NCBI RefSeq assembly: GCF_051401765.1
Contig: NW_027480595.1
Location: 806,001 to 870,000 of the forward strand
DNA length: 64,000 nucleotides
Direction: 5' to 3'
From: Calliopsis andreniformis
Taxonomy: Eukaryota > Arthropoda > Insecta > Hymenoptera > Andrenidae
Shown: piece by piece, positions 1 to 11,973 of the stretch
Numbering within the stretch: the first letter of the stretch is position 1
How the letters are laid out: each line of letters starts with the position of its first letter
The notes under the pieces: model-generated
What the model was told of the DNA's origin: nothing
What the model saw: the letters and a program-made list of their open reading frames with translations, nothing else
Databases searched by the model: none
Made by a program: the position numbers and the translations under genes

Positions 1-1095
1 GAGGATAGAGGATTGAGGATTGAAGATTGAGTATTTGAGGATTGAAGATTGAGGATTGAGGATTGAGGATTGAGGATTGAGGATTGAAGATTGAGTACTG
101 AGGATTGAAGATTAAGATTGAGGATTGAGGACTGAGGATGGAGGATTCGGGATTGAAGGTTCAGTATTGGGGACTGAAGATTGAGTATTGAGGATTGAGG
201 ATTGAACATTGAGGACTGAGTGTTGAGGGTTGAGTGGTGAGAATTGATGTTTGTGGATAGAGATTTGAAGATTGCATATTGAGTATTGAGTATTGAAAAC
301 TGTGAATTGAGTATATTCTATTGAGGATTGAGGATTGACAACTGATTGTTGAGGACTGAGGGCTGAAGATTGAGGGTTCCGGATTGAGGATTCAGAATTG
401 AAATTTGAGGATTGATGACTGAGGATTGAGGATTGAGGATTGAGGATTGGGGATTGAGGATTGAAGATTGAGTATTGAGGATTGAGGATTGAGGATTGAG
501 GATTGAGCATTGAGGATTGAGGATTGAAGATTGAGTACTGAGGGTTGAAGATTAAGATTGAGGATTGAGGATTGAGGACTGACGATTGAGGATTGAGGAT
601 TGAAGGTTCAGTATTGAGGATTGAAGATTGAGAATTGAGGATTGAGGATTGAACATTGAGGACTGAGTGTTGAGGGTTGAGTGATGAGAATTGATGTTTG
701 TGGATAGAGATTTGAAGATTGCAGATTGAGTATTGAGTATTCAAAACTGTGAATTGAGTATATTCTATTGAGGATTGAGGATTGACAACTGATTGTTGAG
801 GACTTAGGGCTGAAGATTGAGTGTTCCGGATTGACGATTCAGAAATGAAATTTGAGGACTGAGCATTGAGGATTGAAGATTGAGTATTGAGGATTGAAGA
901 TTGAGAATTGACGTTTGAGGATTGAGGATTGAGGATGAGGGCTGAGGGTTGAGGATTGAGGTTTGAGGACTGAGGACTGAGGATTGAGGATTGAGAATTG
1001 AGGATTGAGGATTGGGGGTTGAAGATTGAGGATTGGGTATTGAGGATTGAAGAATGAGGATTGAGGATTGAGGATTGAGGATTGAGGATTGAAGA
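1..1095. repeat. Block A1 (repeated as A2 at 17,402-18,457)
   Basis: This segment carries K copies at 314 and 761. It matches 17,402-18,457 closely: the offset is 17,402 at the left and 17,360 at the right, because A2 lacks 42 bp (six heptamers) near position 430. Shared rare variants include ggtggtgag near 232, ccggatt near 390 and 820, and gggggtt near 1,015. The match ends at about 1,095, where A1 reads gattgagtatt and A2 reads gattgtgtatt and then switches to a different module. A third, weaker relative of its right half lies at about 2,300-2,840 (offset about 1,802). No gene is seen. Confidence 0.85.
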
Positions 1096-4000
1096 TTGAG
1101 TATTGAGGATTGAAGATTGACTATCGAGGATTGAGAATTGAGGATTGAGTATTGAGTATTCAGGATTGAAGATTGAGTATTGAGGATTGAAGGTTGAGGA
1201 TTGTGGATTGAGGATTGAGGATTGAGGATTGAATATTGAGGATTGGGGACTGAGTGTTGAGGGTTGATTGATGAGAATTGATGTTTGTGGATAGAGATTT
1301 GATGATTGCAGATTGAGTATTGTGTATTGAAAACTGTGAATTGATTATATTCTATTGAGGATTGAGGATTGACAACTGATTGTTGAGGACTGAGTGCTGA
1401 AGCTTGAGGATTCCGGATCGAGGATTCAGGATTGAGGTTTGAGGAGAGAGGACTGAGGATTGAGGATTGAGGATTGAGAATTGAGGATTGAGGATTGAGG
1501 ATTGAATATTGAGGATTGGCTGTTGTGGATTGAACATTGAGGATTGAGGATTGAGGATTGAGGATTGAGGATTGAAGGTTGAATATTGATGAATGGAGAT
1601 TGAGGATTGAGGATTGAGGGTTGTGGATTGAGAGCGAGGACTGAGGGTTGAGTGTTGATGCCTGAGGTCCGAGGATTGAGGATTGAGGATTGCGAACTGA
1701 TTATTGAGGATTGAGGATTGAAGATTGAGGATTGGGTATTGAGGATTGAAGAATGAGGATTGAAGAATGAGGATTGGGGATTGAGTATCGAGGATTGAGG
1801 GTTGAATATTGAGTATTGAGGATTGAATATTGAGGATTGAGCGTTGAGGATTGAGGATTGAGGATTGATGATTGAAGATTGAGTATTGAGGATTGAAGAT
1901 TGAGGATTGAGGATTGAGGATTGAGGATTGAGGATTGAGGATTGAGGATTGAAGATTGAGGATTGTGGATAGAGGGTTAAGGATTGAGGATTGCGGATTG
2001 AGGACGAGGACTGAGGGTTGAATATTTATGTATGAGGTCTGAGGATTGAGGATTGAGGATTGGGAATTGAGGATTGAGGATTGAAGATTGAAGATTGAGG
2101 ATTGGGTATTGAGGATTGAGGATTGAGGATTGAAGATTGAGTATTGAGGATTGAAGATTGAGGATTGAGGATTGAGGATTCAGGATTGAGGATTGAAGAT
2201 TGAGTACTGAAGATTGAAGATTGAGGATTGAGGATTGAGGATTGAGGATTGACGATTGAGGATTGAAGATTGAGTATTGAGGATTGAAGATTGAGGGTTG
2301 AGGATTGAGGATTGAGGATTGAGGATTGAAGATTGAGTACTGAGGATTGAAGATTAAGATTGAGGATTGAGGATTGAGGACTGAGGATTGAGGACTGAGG
2401 ATTGAAGGTTCAGTATTGAGGATTGAAGATTGAGAAATGAGGATTGAGGATTGAACATTGAGGACTGAGTGTTGAGGGTTGAGTGATGAGAATTAATGTT
2501 TGTGGATAGAGATTTGAAGTTTGCAGATTGAGTATTGAGTACTGAAAACTGTGAATTGAGTATATTCTATTGAGGATTGAGGATTGACAACTGATTGTTG
2601 AGGACTGAGGGCTGAAGATTGAGGGTTCTGGATTGAGGATTCAGAATTGAAATTTGAGGACTGAGCATTGAGGATTGAAGATTGAGTATTGAGGATTGAA
2701 GATTGAGAATTGAGGATTGAGGATTGAGGATTGAGGATGAGGGCTGAGGGTTGAGGATTGAGGTTTGAGGACCGAGGACTGAGGATTGAGGATTGAGAAT
2801 TGAGGATTGAGGATTGAGGGTTGAATTCTGAGGATTGGGTATTGAGGATTGAAGAACGAGGATTGAGGATTGAGGATTGAATATTGAGTATTGAGGATTG
2901 AATATTGAGGGTTGAGGATTGAGGATTGAGGATTGAGGATTGAGCATTGAAGATTGAGTATTGAGGATTGAAGATTGAGGATTGAGGATTGAGGATTGAG
3001 GATTGAGGATTGAGGATTGAGGATTGAAGACTGAGGATTGAGGATTGAGGATTGAGGATTGAGGGTTGTGGATTGAGGACGAGGACTGAGGGTTGAATAT
3101 TTATGATTGAGGTCTGAGGATTGAGGATTGAGGATTGAGAATTGAGGATTGAGGATTGAGGATTGAAGATTGAGGATTGGGAATTGAGGATTGAGGATTG
3201 AGGATTGAAGATTGAGGATAGGGTATTGAGGATTGAAGAATGATGATTGAGGATTGAGGATTGAGGATTGAGGATTGAGGATTGAATATTGAGTATTGAG
3301 GATTGAAGATCGACTATTGAGGATTGCGAATTGAGGATTGAGGGTTGGGGATTGAGGATTGAAGATTGAGTATTGAGGATTGAAAGTTGAGGATTGTGGA
3401 TTGAGGATTGAGGATTGAGGCTTGAATATTGAGGATTGGGGACTGAGTGTTGAGGGTTGAGTGATGAGGATTGAGGATTGAGGATTGAGGATTGAAGATT
3501 GAGTATTGAGGATTGAAGATTGAGGATTGAGGATTGAGGATTGAGGATTGAGGATTGAGGATTGAGGATTGAAGATTGAGGATTGAGGATTGAGGATTGA
3601 GGATTGAGGGTTGTGGATTGAGGACGAGGACTGAGGGTTGAATATTTATGATTGAGGTCTGAGGATTGAGGATTGAGGATTGAGAATTGAGAATTGAGGA
3701 TTGAGGAATGAAGATTGAGGATTGGGTATTGAGGATTGACGAATGAGGATTGAGGATTGCGGACTGAGGATTGAAGATTGAGTATTGAGGATTGAAGATT
3801 GAGGATTGAGGATTGAGGATTGAGGATTGGGGATTGAGGATTGCGAATTGAAGATTCAGTATTGAGGATTGAAGATTCAGAATTGAGGATGAGGATTGAA
3901 CATTGAGTACTGAGTGTTGAGGGTTGAGTGATGAGAATTTATGTTTCTGCATAGAGATTTGAAGATTGCAGATTGAGTATTGAGTATTGAAAACTGTGAA

Positions 4001-5380
4001 TTGAGGATATTCTATTGAGGATTGAGGATTGACAACCGAATGTTGAGGACTGAGGGCTGAAGATCGAGGATTCAGTATTGAGGATTCAGAATTGAGGTTT
4101 GAGTACTTAGGATTGAGGATTGAAGATTGAGTATTGAGGATTGAAGATTGAGGATTGAGTATTGAGGATTGAGGATTGAGGATGAGGGCTGAGGTTTGAG
4201 GATTGAGGTTTGAGGACTAAGGACAGAGAACTGAGGATTGATAATTGAGGATTGAGGATTGAGGATTGAAGATCGAGGATTGGGTATTGAGGATCGAAGA
4301 ATGAGGATTGAGGATTGAAGATTGAGTACTGAGGAATGAAAGTTGAGGATTGTGGATTGAGGATTGAGGATTGAGGATTGAATAGTGAGGATTGGGGACT
4401 GAGTGTTGAGGGTTGAATGATGAGAATTGATGTTTGTGGATAGAGATTTGAAGATTGCTGATTGAGTATTGAGTATTGAAAACTGTGAATTGATGATATT
4501 CTATTGAGGATTGAGGATTGACAACTGATTGTTGAGGACTGAGGGCTGAAGCTTGAGGATTCAGGATTGAGGATTCAGGATTGAGGTTTGAGGAGAGAGG
4601 ACTGAGGATTGAGGATTGAGGAATGAGAATTGAGGATTGAGGATTGAGGAGTGAAGATGCAGGATTGGCTGTTGAGGATTGAACATTCAGGATTGAGGAT
4701 TGAGTATTGAGGATAGAGGATTGAGGGTTGAATATTGATGAATGAAGATTGAGGATTGAGGATTGAGGGTTGTGGATTGAGAACGAGGACTGAGGGTTGA
4801 GTGTTGATGCCTGAGGTCTGTGGATTGAGGATTGAGGATTGCGAACTGAGGATTGAGGATTGAGGATTGAAGATTGAGGATTGGGTATTGAGGATTGAAG
4901 CATGAGGATTGAAGAATGAGGATTGGGGATTGAGTATTGAGAATTGAAAGATTGAACATTGAGTATTGAGGATTGAATATTGAGGATTGAGGATTGAGGA
5001 TTGAGGATTGAGGATTGAAGATTGTGCATTGAGGATTGAAGATTGAGGATTGAGGATTGAGGATTGATGATTGAGGGTTGTGGATTGAGGACGAGGACTG
5101 AGGGTTGAACATTTATGTTTGAGGTCTGAGGACTGAGGATTGAGGATTGAGAATTGAGGATTGAGGATTGAGGATTGAAGATTGATGATTGGGTATTGAG
5201 GATTGAGGATTGAGGATTGAAGATTGAGGATAGGGTATTGAGGATTGAAGGTTGAGGATTGTGGATTGAGGATTGAGGATTGAGGCTTGAATATTGTGGA
5301 TTGGGGACTGAGTGTTGAGGGTTGAGTGATGAGAATTGATGTTTGTGGATAGAGATTTGAAGATTGCAGGTTGAGTATTG
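1095..5380. repeat. Mixed higher-order repeats with K, J and a single T unit
   Basis: Heptamer array with K cores at 1348, 2563, 4008 and 4497. Module J (gatgaat, then gtggattgag with agcgagg or aacgagg, then gatgcct) lies near 1,575 and 4,729. One T unit is marked by gatcgactatt at 3,308. Segment 1,320-2,000 resembles 4,470-5,200, 8,320-9,030, 14,910-15,620 and 21,730-22,400. Segment 3,655-3,980 reappears at 11,646-11,971 (offset 7,991), including the rare gaggaatgaag. No gene is seen. Confidence 0.8.
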
Positions 5381-8300
5381 AGTATTGTAAACTGTGAAAT
5401 CATGATATTCTATTGAGGATTGAGGATTGAGGATTGAGGATTGAAGCCTGATGATCGGGTAAGTAGGATTGAACATTGAGGATTGAGGATTGAGGATTGA
5501 TGATTGAGGATTGAGGATTGAAGACTGAGGATTGTGTAATGAGGTTTGAACATTGAGGATTGAGGATTGAGGTTTGAGGAGTGTAGATTGAGGATTGAGG
5601 ATTGAGAATTGAGGATCGAGGATTGAGGATTGAAGATTGAATATTGATGATTAAAGATTGAGGGTTGAGGATTGAGGGTTGTGGACTGAGGACGAGGACT
5701 GAGGGTTGAGTGTTGATGCCTGAGGTCTGAGGATTGAGGATTGAGGATTGCGAACTGAGGATTGAGGATTCAGGATTGAAGATTGAGGATTGGCTGTTGA
5801 GGATTGAACATTGAGGATTGAGGATTGAGGATTGAGGATTGAGGATTGAAGGTTGAATATTGATGAATGAAGATTGAGGATTGAGGATTGAGGGTTGTGG
5901 ATTGAGAACGAGGACTGAGGGTTGAGTGTTGATGCCTGAGGTCTGAGGATTGAGGATTGAGGATTGCGAACTGAGGATTGAGGATTGAAGATTGAAGATT
6001 GAGGATTGGGTATTGAGGATTGAAGAATGAGGATTGAAGAATGAGGATTGGGGATTGAGTATTGAGGATTGAGGATTGAATATTGAGTATTGAGGATTGA
6101 ATACTGAGGATTGAGGATTGAGGATTGAGGATTGAGGATTGAGGATTGAATATTGAGTATTGAGGATTGAAGATTGAGGATTGAGGATTGAGGATTGAGG
6201 ATTGAGGATTGAGGATTGAGGATTGAAGATTGAGGATTGAGGATTGAGGATTGAGTATTGAGGGTTGTGGATTGAGGACGAGGACTGAGGGTTGAATATT
6301 TATGATTGAGGTCTGAGGATTGAGGATTGAGGATTGAGAATTGAGGATTGAGGATTGAGGATTGAAGATTGAGGATTGGGAATTGAGGATTGAGGATTGA
6401 GGATTGAAGATTGAGGATAGGGTATTGAGGATTGAAGAATGATGATTGAGGATTGAGGATTGAGGATTGAGGATTGAGGATTGAATATTGAGTATTGAGG
6501 ATTGAAGATCGACTATTGAAGATTGCGAATTGAGGATTGAGGGTTGGGGATTGAGGATTGAAGATTGAGTATTGAGGATTGAAGGTTGAGGATTGTGGAT
6601 TGAGGATTGAGGATTGAGGCTTGAATATTGAGGATTGGGGACTGAGTGTTGAGGTTTGAGTGATGAGGATTGAGGATTGAGGATTGAGGATTGAAGATTG
6701 AGTATTGAGGATTGAAGATTGAGGATTGAGGATTGAGGATTGAGGATTGAGGATTGAGGATTGAGGATTGAAGATTGAGGATCGAGGATTGAGGATTGAG
6801 GATTGAGGGTTGTGGATTGAGGACGAGGACTGAGGGTTGAATATTTATGATTGAGGTCTGAGGATTGAGGATTGAGGATTGAGAATTGAGGATTGAGGAT
6901 TGAGGATTGAAGATTGAGGATTGGGAATTGAGGATTGAGGATTGAGGATTGAAGATTGAGGATAGGGTATTGAGGATTGAAGAATGATGATTGAGGATTG
7001 AGGATTGAGGATTGAGGATTGAATATTGAGTATTGAGGATTGAAGATCGACTATTGAGGATTGAGAATTGAGGATTGAGGGTTGGGGATTGAGGATTGAA
7101 GATTGAGTATTGAGGATTGAAGGTTGAGGATTGTGGATTGAGGATTGAGGATTGAGGCTTGAATATTGAGGATTGGGGACTGAGTGTTGAGGGTTGAGTG
7201 ATGAGGATTGATGTTTGTGGATAGAGATTTGAAGATTGCAGGTTGAGTATTGAGTATTGAAAGCTGTGAAATCATGATATTCTATTGAGGATTGAGGATG
7301 GAAAACTGATTGTTGAGGACTGAGGGCTGAAGATTGGGGATTCAGGATTGAGGATTCAGGATTGAGGTTTGAGGACTGAGGATTGAGGATTGAGGATTGA
7401 TGATTGAGAATTGAGGATTGAGGATTGAGGACTGAGGATTGGGTATTGAGGTTTGAACAATGAGGATTGAGGATTGAGGATTGAGGAGTGAAGATTGAGG
7501 ATTGAGGATTGAGGATTGAGGATCGAGGATTGAGGATTGAAGATTGAATATTGATGATTAAAGATTGAGGGTTGAGGATCGAGGGTTGTGGATTGAGGAC
7601 GAGGACTGAGTGTTGAATATTGATGTCTGAGGTCTGAGGATTGAGGATTGAAGATTGAGGATTGAGGATTGAGGATTGAGGATTGGGGATTGAGGATTGC
7701 GAATTGAAGATTCAGTGTTGAGGATTGAAGATTCAGAATTGAGGATGAGGATTGAACATTGAGTACTGAGTGTTGAAGGTTGAGTGATGAGAATTTATGT
7801 TTCTGCATAGAGATTTGAAGATTGCAGATTGAGTATTGAGTATTGAAAACTGTGAATTGAGGATATTCTATTGAGGATTGAGGATTGACAACCGAATGTT
7901 GAGGACTGAGGGCTGAAGATCGAGGATTCAGTATTGAGGATTCAGAATTGAGGTTTGAGGACTTAGGATTGAGGATTGAAGATTGAGTATTGAGGATTGA
8001 AGATTGAGGATTGAGTATTGAGGATTGAGGATTGAGGATGAGGGCTGAGGTTTGAGGATTGAGGTTTGAGGACTAAGGACAGAGAATTGAGGATTGATAA
8101 TGGAGGATTGAGGATTGAGGATTGAAGATCGAGGATTGGGTATTGAGGATCGAAGAATGAGGATTGAGGATTGAAGATTGAGTACTGAGGAATGAATGTT
8201 GAGGATTGTGGATTGAGGATTGAGGATTGAGGATTGAATAGTGAGGATTGGGGACTGAGTGTTGAGGGTTGAATGATGAGAATTGATGTTTGTGGATAGA

Positions 8301-10225
8301 GATTTGAAGATTGCAGATTGAGTATTGAGTATTGAAAACTGTGAATTGATGATATTCTATTGAGGATTGAGGATTGACAACTGATTGTTGAGGACTGAGG
8401 GCTGAAGCTTGAGGATTCAGGATTGAGGATTCAGGATTGAGGTTTGAGGAGAGAGGACTGAGGATTGAGGATTGAGGAATGAGAATTGAGGATTGAGGAT
8501 TGAGGAGTGAAGATTGAGGATTGGCTGTTGAGGATTGAACATTGAGGATTGAGGATTGAGTATTGAGGATTGAGGATTGAAGGTTGAATATTGATGAATG
8601 AAGATTGAGGATTGAGGATTGAGGGTTGTGGATTGAGAACGAGGACTGAGGGTTGAGTGTTGATGCCTGAGGTCTGAGGATTGAGGATTGAGGATTGCGA
8701 ACTGAGGATTGAGGATTGAGGATTGAAGATTGAGGATTGGGTATTGAGGATTGAAGAATGAGGATTGAAGAATGAGGATTGGGGATTGAGTATTGAGGAT
8801 TGAGGATTGAACATTGTGTATTGAGGATTGAATATTGAGGATTGAGGATTGAGGATTGAGGATTGAGGATTGAAGATTGTGCATTGAGGATTGAAGATTG
8901 AGGATTGAGGATTGAGGATTGAGAATTGAGGGTTGAGGATTGAAGATTGAGGATTGAGGATTGAGGATTGATGATTGAGGGTTGTGGATTGAGGACGAGG
9001 ACTGAGGGTTGAACATTTATGTTTGAGGTCTGAGGATTGAGGATTGAGGATTGAGAATTGAGGATTGAGAATTGAGGATTGAAGATTGAGGATTGGGTAT
9101 TGAGGATTGAGGATTGAGGATTGAAGATTGAGGATAGGGTATTGAGGATTGAAGAATGATGATTGAGGATTGAGGATTGAGGATTGAGGATTGAATATTG
9201 AGTATTGAGGATTGAAGATAGACCATTGAGGATTGCGAATTGAGGATTGAGGGTTGGGGATTGAGGATTGAAGATTGAGTATTGAGGATTGAAGGTTGAG
9301 GATTGTGGATTGAGGATTGAGGATTGAGGCTTGAATATTGAGGATTGGGGACTGAGTGTTGAGGGTTGAGTGATGAGAATTGATGTTTGTGGATAGAGAT
9401 TTGAAGATTGCAGGTTGAGTATTGAGTATTGTAAACTGTGAAATCATGATATTCTATTGAGGTTTGAGGATTGAGGATTGAGGATTGAAGCCTGAGGATC
9501 GGGTAAGTAGGATTGAACATTGAGGATTGAAGATTGAGGATTGATGATTGAGGATTGAGAATTGAAGACTGAGGATTGTGTAATGAGGTTTGAACATTGA
9601 GGATTGAGGATTGAGGTTTGAGGAGTGTAGATTGAGGATTGAGGATTGAGAATTGAGGATCGAGGATTGAGGATTGAAGATTGAATATTGATGATTAAAG
9701 ATTGAGGGTTGAGGATTGAGGGTTGTGGACTGAGGACGAGGACTGAGTGTTGAATATTGATGTCTGAGGTCTGAGGATTGAGGATTGAGAATTGAGAATT
9801 GAGGATTGAGGATTGAAGATTGAGGATTGGGTATTGTGGATTGACGAATTATGATTGAGGATTGCGGATTGAGGATTGAAGATTGAGTATTGAGGATTGA
9901 AGATTGAGGATTGAGGATTGAGGATTGAGGATTGGGGATTGAGGATTGCGAATTGAAGATTCAGTACTGACGATTGAAGATTCAGAATTGAGGATGAGGA
10001 TTGAACATTGAGTACTGAGTGTTGAGGGTTGAGTGATGAGAATTTATGTTTCTGGATAGAGATTTGAAGATTGCAGGTTGAGTATTGAGTATTGAAAGCT
10101 GTGAATTGAGGATATTCTATTGAGGATTGAGGATTGACAACTGAATGTTGAGGACTGAGGGCTGAATATTGAGGATTCAGGATTGAGGATTCAGAATTGA
10201 GGTTTGAGGTCTGAGGATTGAGGAT
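5380..10225. repeat. Block B1, 4.8 kb (repeated as B2 at 11,973-16,770)
   Basis: B1 matches 11,973-16,770 at a constant offset of 6,593 from its left end to about 9,190, and 6,551 after that, because B2 lacks 42 bp near 15,785. K cores at 5406, 7278, 7864, 8353, 9450 and 10113 pair with 11999, 13871, 14457, 14946, 16001 and 16664. Diagnostic shared variants are gcctgatgatcggg or gcctgaggatcggg (near 5,450), aaagctgtg and taaactgtgaaatc. Scattered substitutions show that the two copies are older than the tandem pairs further right. It contains a T-T dimer. No gene is seen. Confidence 0.87.
6250..7290. repeat. T-T dimer 1 (two 538 bp units)
   Basis: The T unit contains gaatatttatg, ttgggaattg, gatagggtatt, gatcgactatt, gaggcttgaat and ggggact in that order. 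The gatcgactatt marks are at 6,507 and 7,045, exactly 538 bp apart. That length fits 76 heptamers plus one hexamer (gaggac). The second unit runs into a K copy (core 7278). The same dimer, with the same 538 bp spacing, is found twice more in this window. Confidence 0.83.
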
Positions 10226-11973
10226 TGAAGATTGAGGATTGAGGATTGAGGATTGAGGATTGAAGATTAAGATTGAGGATTGAGGATTGAGGAGTGAGGA
10301 TAGAGGATTGAGGATTGAATATTTATGATTGAGGTCTGAGGATTGAGGATTGAGGATTGAGAATTGAGGATTGAGGATTGAGGATTGAAGATTGAGGATT
10401 GGGAATTGAGGATTGAGGATTGAGGATTGAAGATTGAGGATAGGGTATTGAGGATTGAAGAATGATGATTGAGGATTGAGGATTGAGGATTGAGGATTAA
10501 GGATTGAATATTGAGTATTGAGGATTGAAGATCGACTATTGAGGATTGCGAATTGAGGATTGAGGCTTGGGGATTGTGGATTGAAGATTGAGTATTGAGG
10601 ATTGAAAGTTGAGGATTGTGGATTGAGGATTGAGGATTGAGGCTTGAATATTGAGGATTGGGGACTGAGTGTTGAGGGTTGAGTGATGAGGATTGAGGAT
10701 TGAGGATTGAGGATTGAAGATTGAGTATTGAGGATTGAAGATTGAGTATTGAGGATTGAGGATTGAGGATTGAGGATTGAGGATTGAGGATTGAAGATTG
10801 AGGATTGAGGATTGAGGATTGAGGATTGAGGGTTGTGGATTGAGGACGAGGACTGAGGGTTGAATATTTATGATTGAGGTCTAAGGATTGAGGATTGAGG
10901 ATTGAGAATTGAGGATTGAGGATTGAGGATTGAAGATTGAGGATTGGGAATTGAGGATTGAGGATTGAGGATTGAAGATTGAGGATAGGGTATTGAGGAT
11001 TGAAGAATGATGATTGAGGATTGAGGATTGAGGATTGAGGATTGAATATTGAGTATTGAGGATTGAAGATCGACTATTGAGGATTGCGAATTGAGGATTG
11101 AGGGTTGGGGATTGAGGATTGAAGATTGAGTATTGAGGATTGAAGGTTGAGGATTGTGGATTGAGGATTGAGGATTGAGGCTTGAATATTGAGGATTGGG
11201 GACTGAGTGTTGAGGGTTGAGTGATGAGGATTGATGTTTGTGGATAGAGATTTGAAGATTGCAGGTTGAGTATTGAGTATTGAAAGCTGTGAAATCATGA
11301 TATTCTATTGAGGATTGAGGATGGAAAACTGATTGTTGAGGACTGAGGGCTGAAGATTGGGGATTCGGGATTGAGGATTCAGGATTGAGGTTTGAGGACT
11401 GAGGATTGAGGATTGAGGATTGATGATTGAGGATTGAGGATTGAGGATTGAAGACTGAGGATTGGGTATTGAGGTTTGAACAATGAGGATTGAGGATTGA
11501 GGATTGAGGAGTGAAGATTGAGGATTGAGGATTGAGGATTGAGGATCGAGGATTGAGGATTGAAGATTGAATATTGATGATTAAAGATTGAGGGTTGAGG
11601 ATCGAGTGTTATGGATTGAGGACGAGGACTGAGTGTTGAATATTGATGTCTGAGGTCTGAGGATTGAGGATTGAGAATTGAGAATTGAGGATTGAGGAAT
11701 GAAGATTGAGGATTGGGTATTGAGGATTGACGAATGAGGATTGCGGATTGCGGACTGAGGATTGAAGATTGAGTATTGAGGATTGAAGATTGAGGATTGA
11801 GGATTGAGGATTGAGGATTGGGGATTGAGGATTGCGAATTGAAGATTCAGTATTGAGGATTGAAGGTTCAGAATTGAGGATGAGGATTGAACATTGAGTA
11901 CTGAGTGTTGAGGGTTGAGTGATGAGAATTTATGTTTCTGCATAGAGATTTGAAGATTGCAGATTGAGTATTG
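10225..11973. repeat. Block B3, partial third copy plus a join segment
   Basis: About 10,306-11,665 repeats 6,283-7,642 at offset 4,023 (K core 11301 pairs with 7278). It includes the T-T dimer marked at 10,530 and 11,068. From about 11,646 to 11,971 the sequence instead follows 3,655-3,980 (offset 7,991). It then enters B2 inside the K copy with core 11999. The segment is thus a mosaic of two sources. No gene is seen. Confidence 0.8.
10270..11315. repeat. T-T dimer 2
   Basis: The gatcgactatt marks are at 10,530 and 11,068, again 538 bp apart. The order of internal variants is the same as in dimer 1. One difference is a C-bearing variant, gaggcttgggg, near 10,560 where the other copies read gagggttgggg. 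Confidence 0.82.
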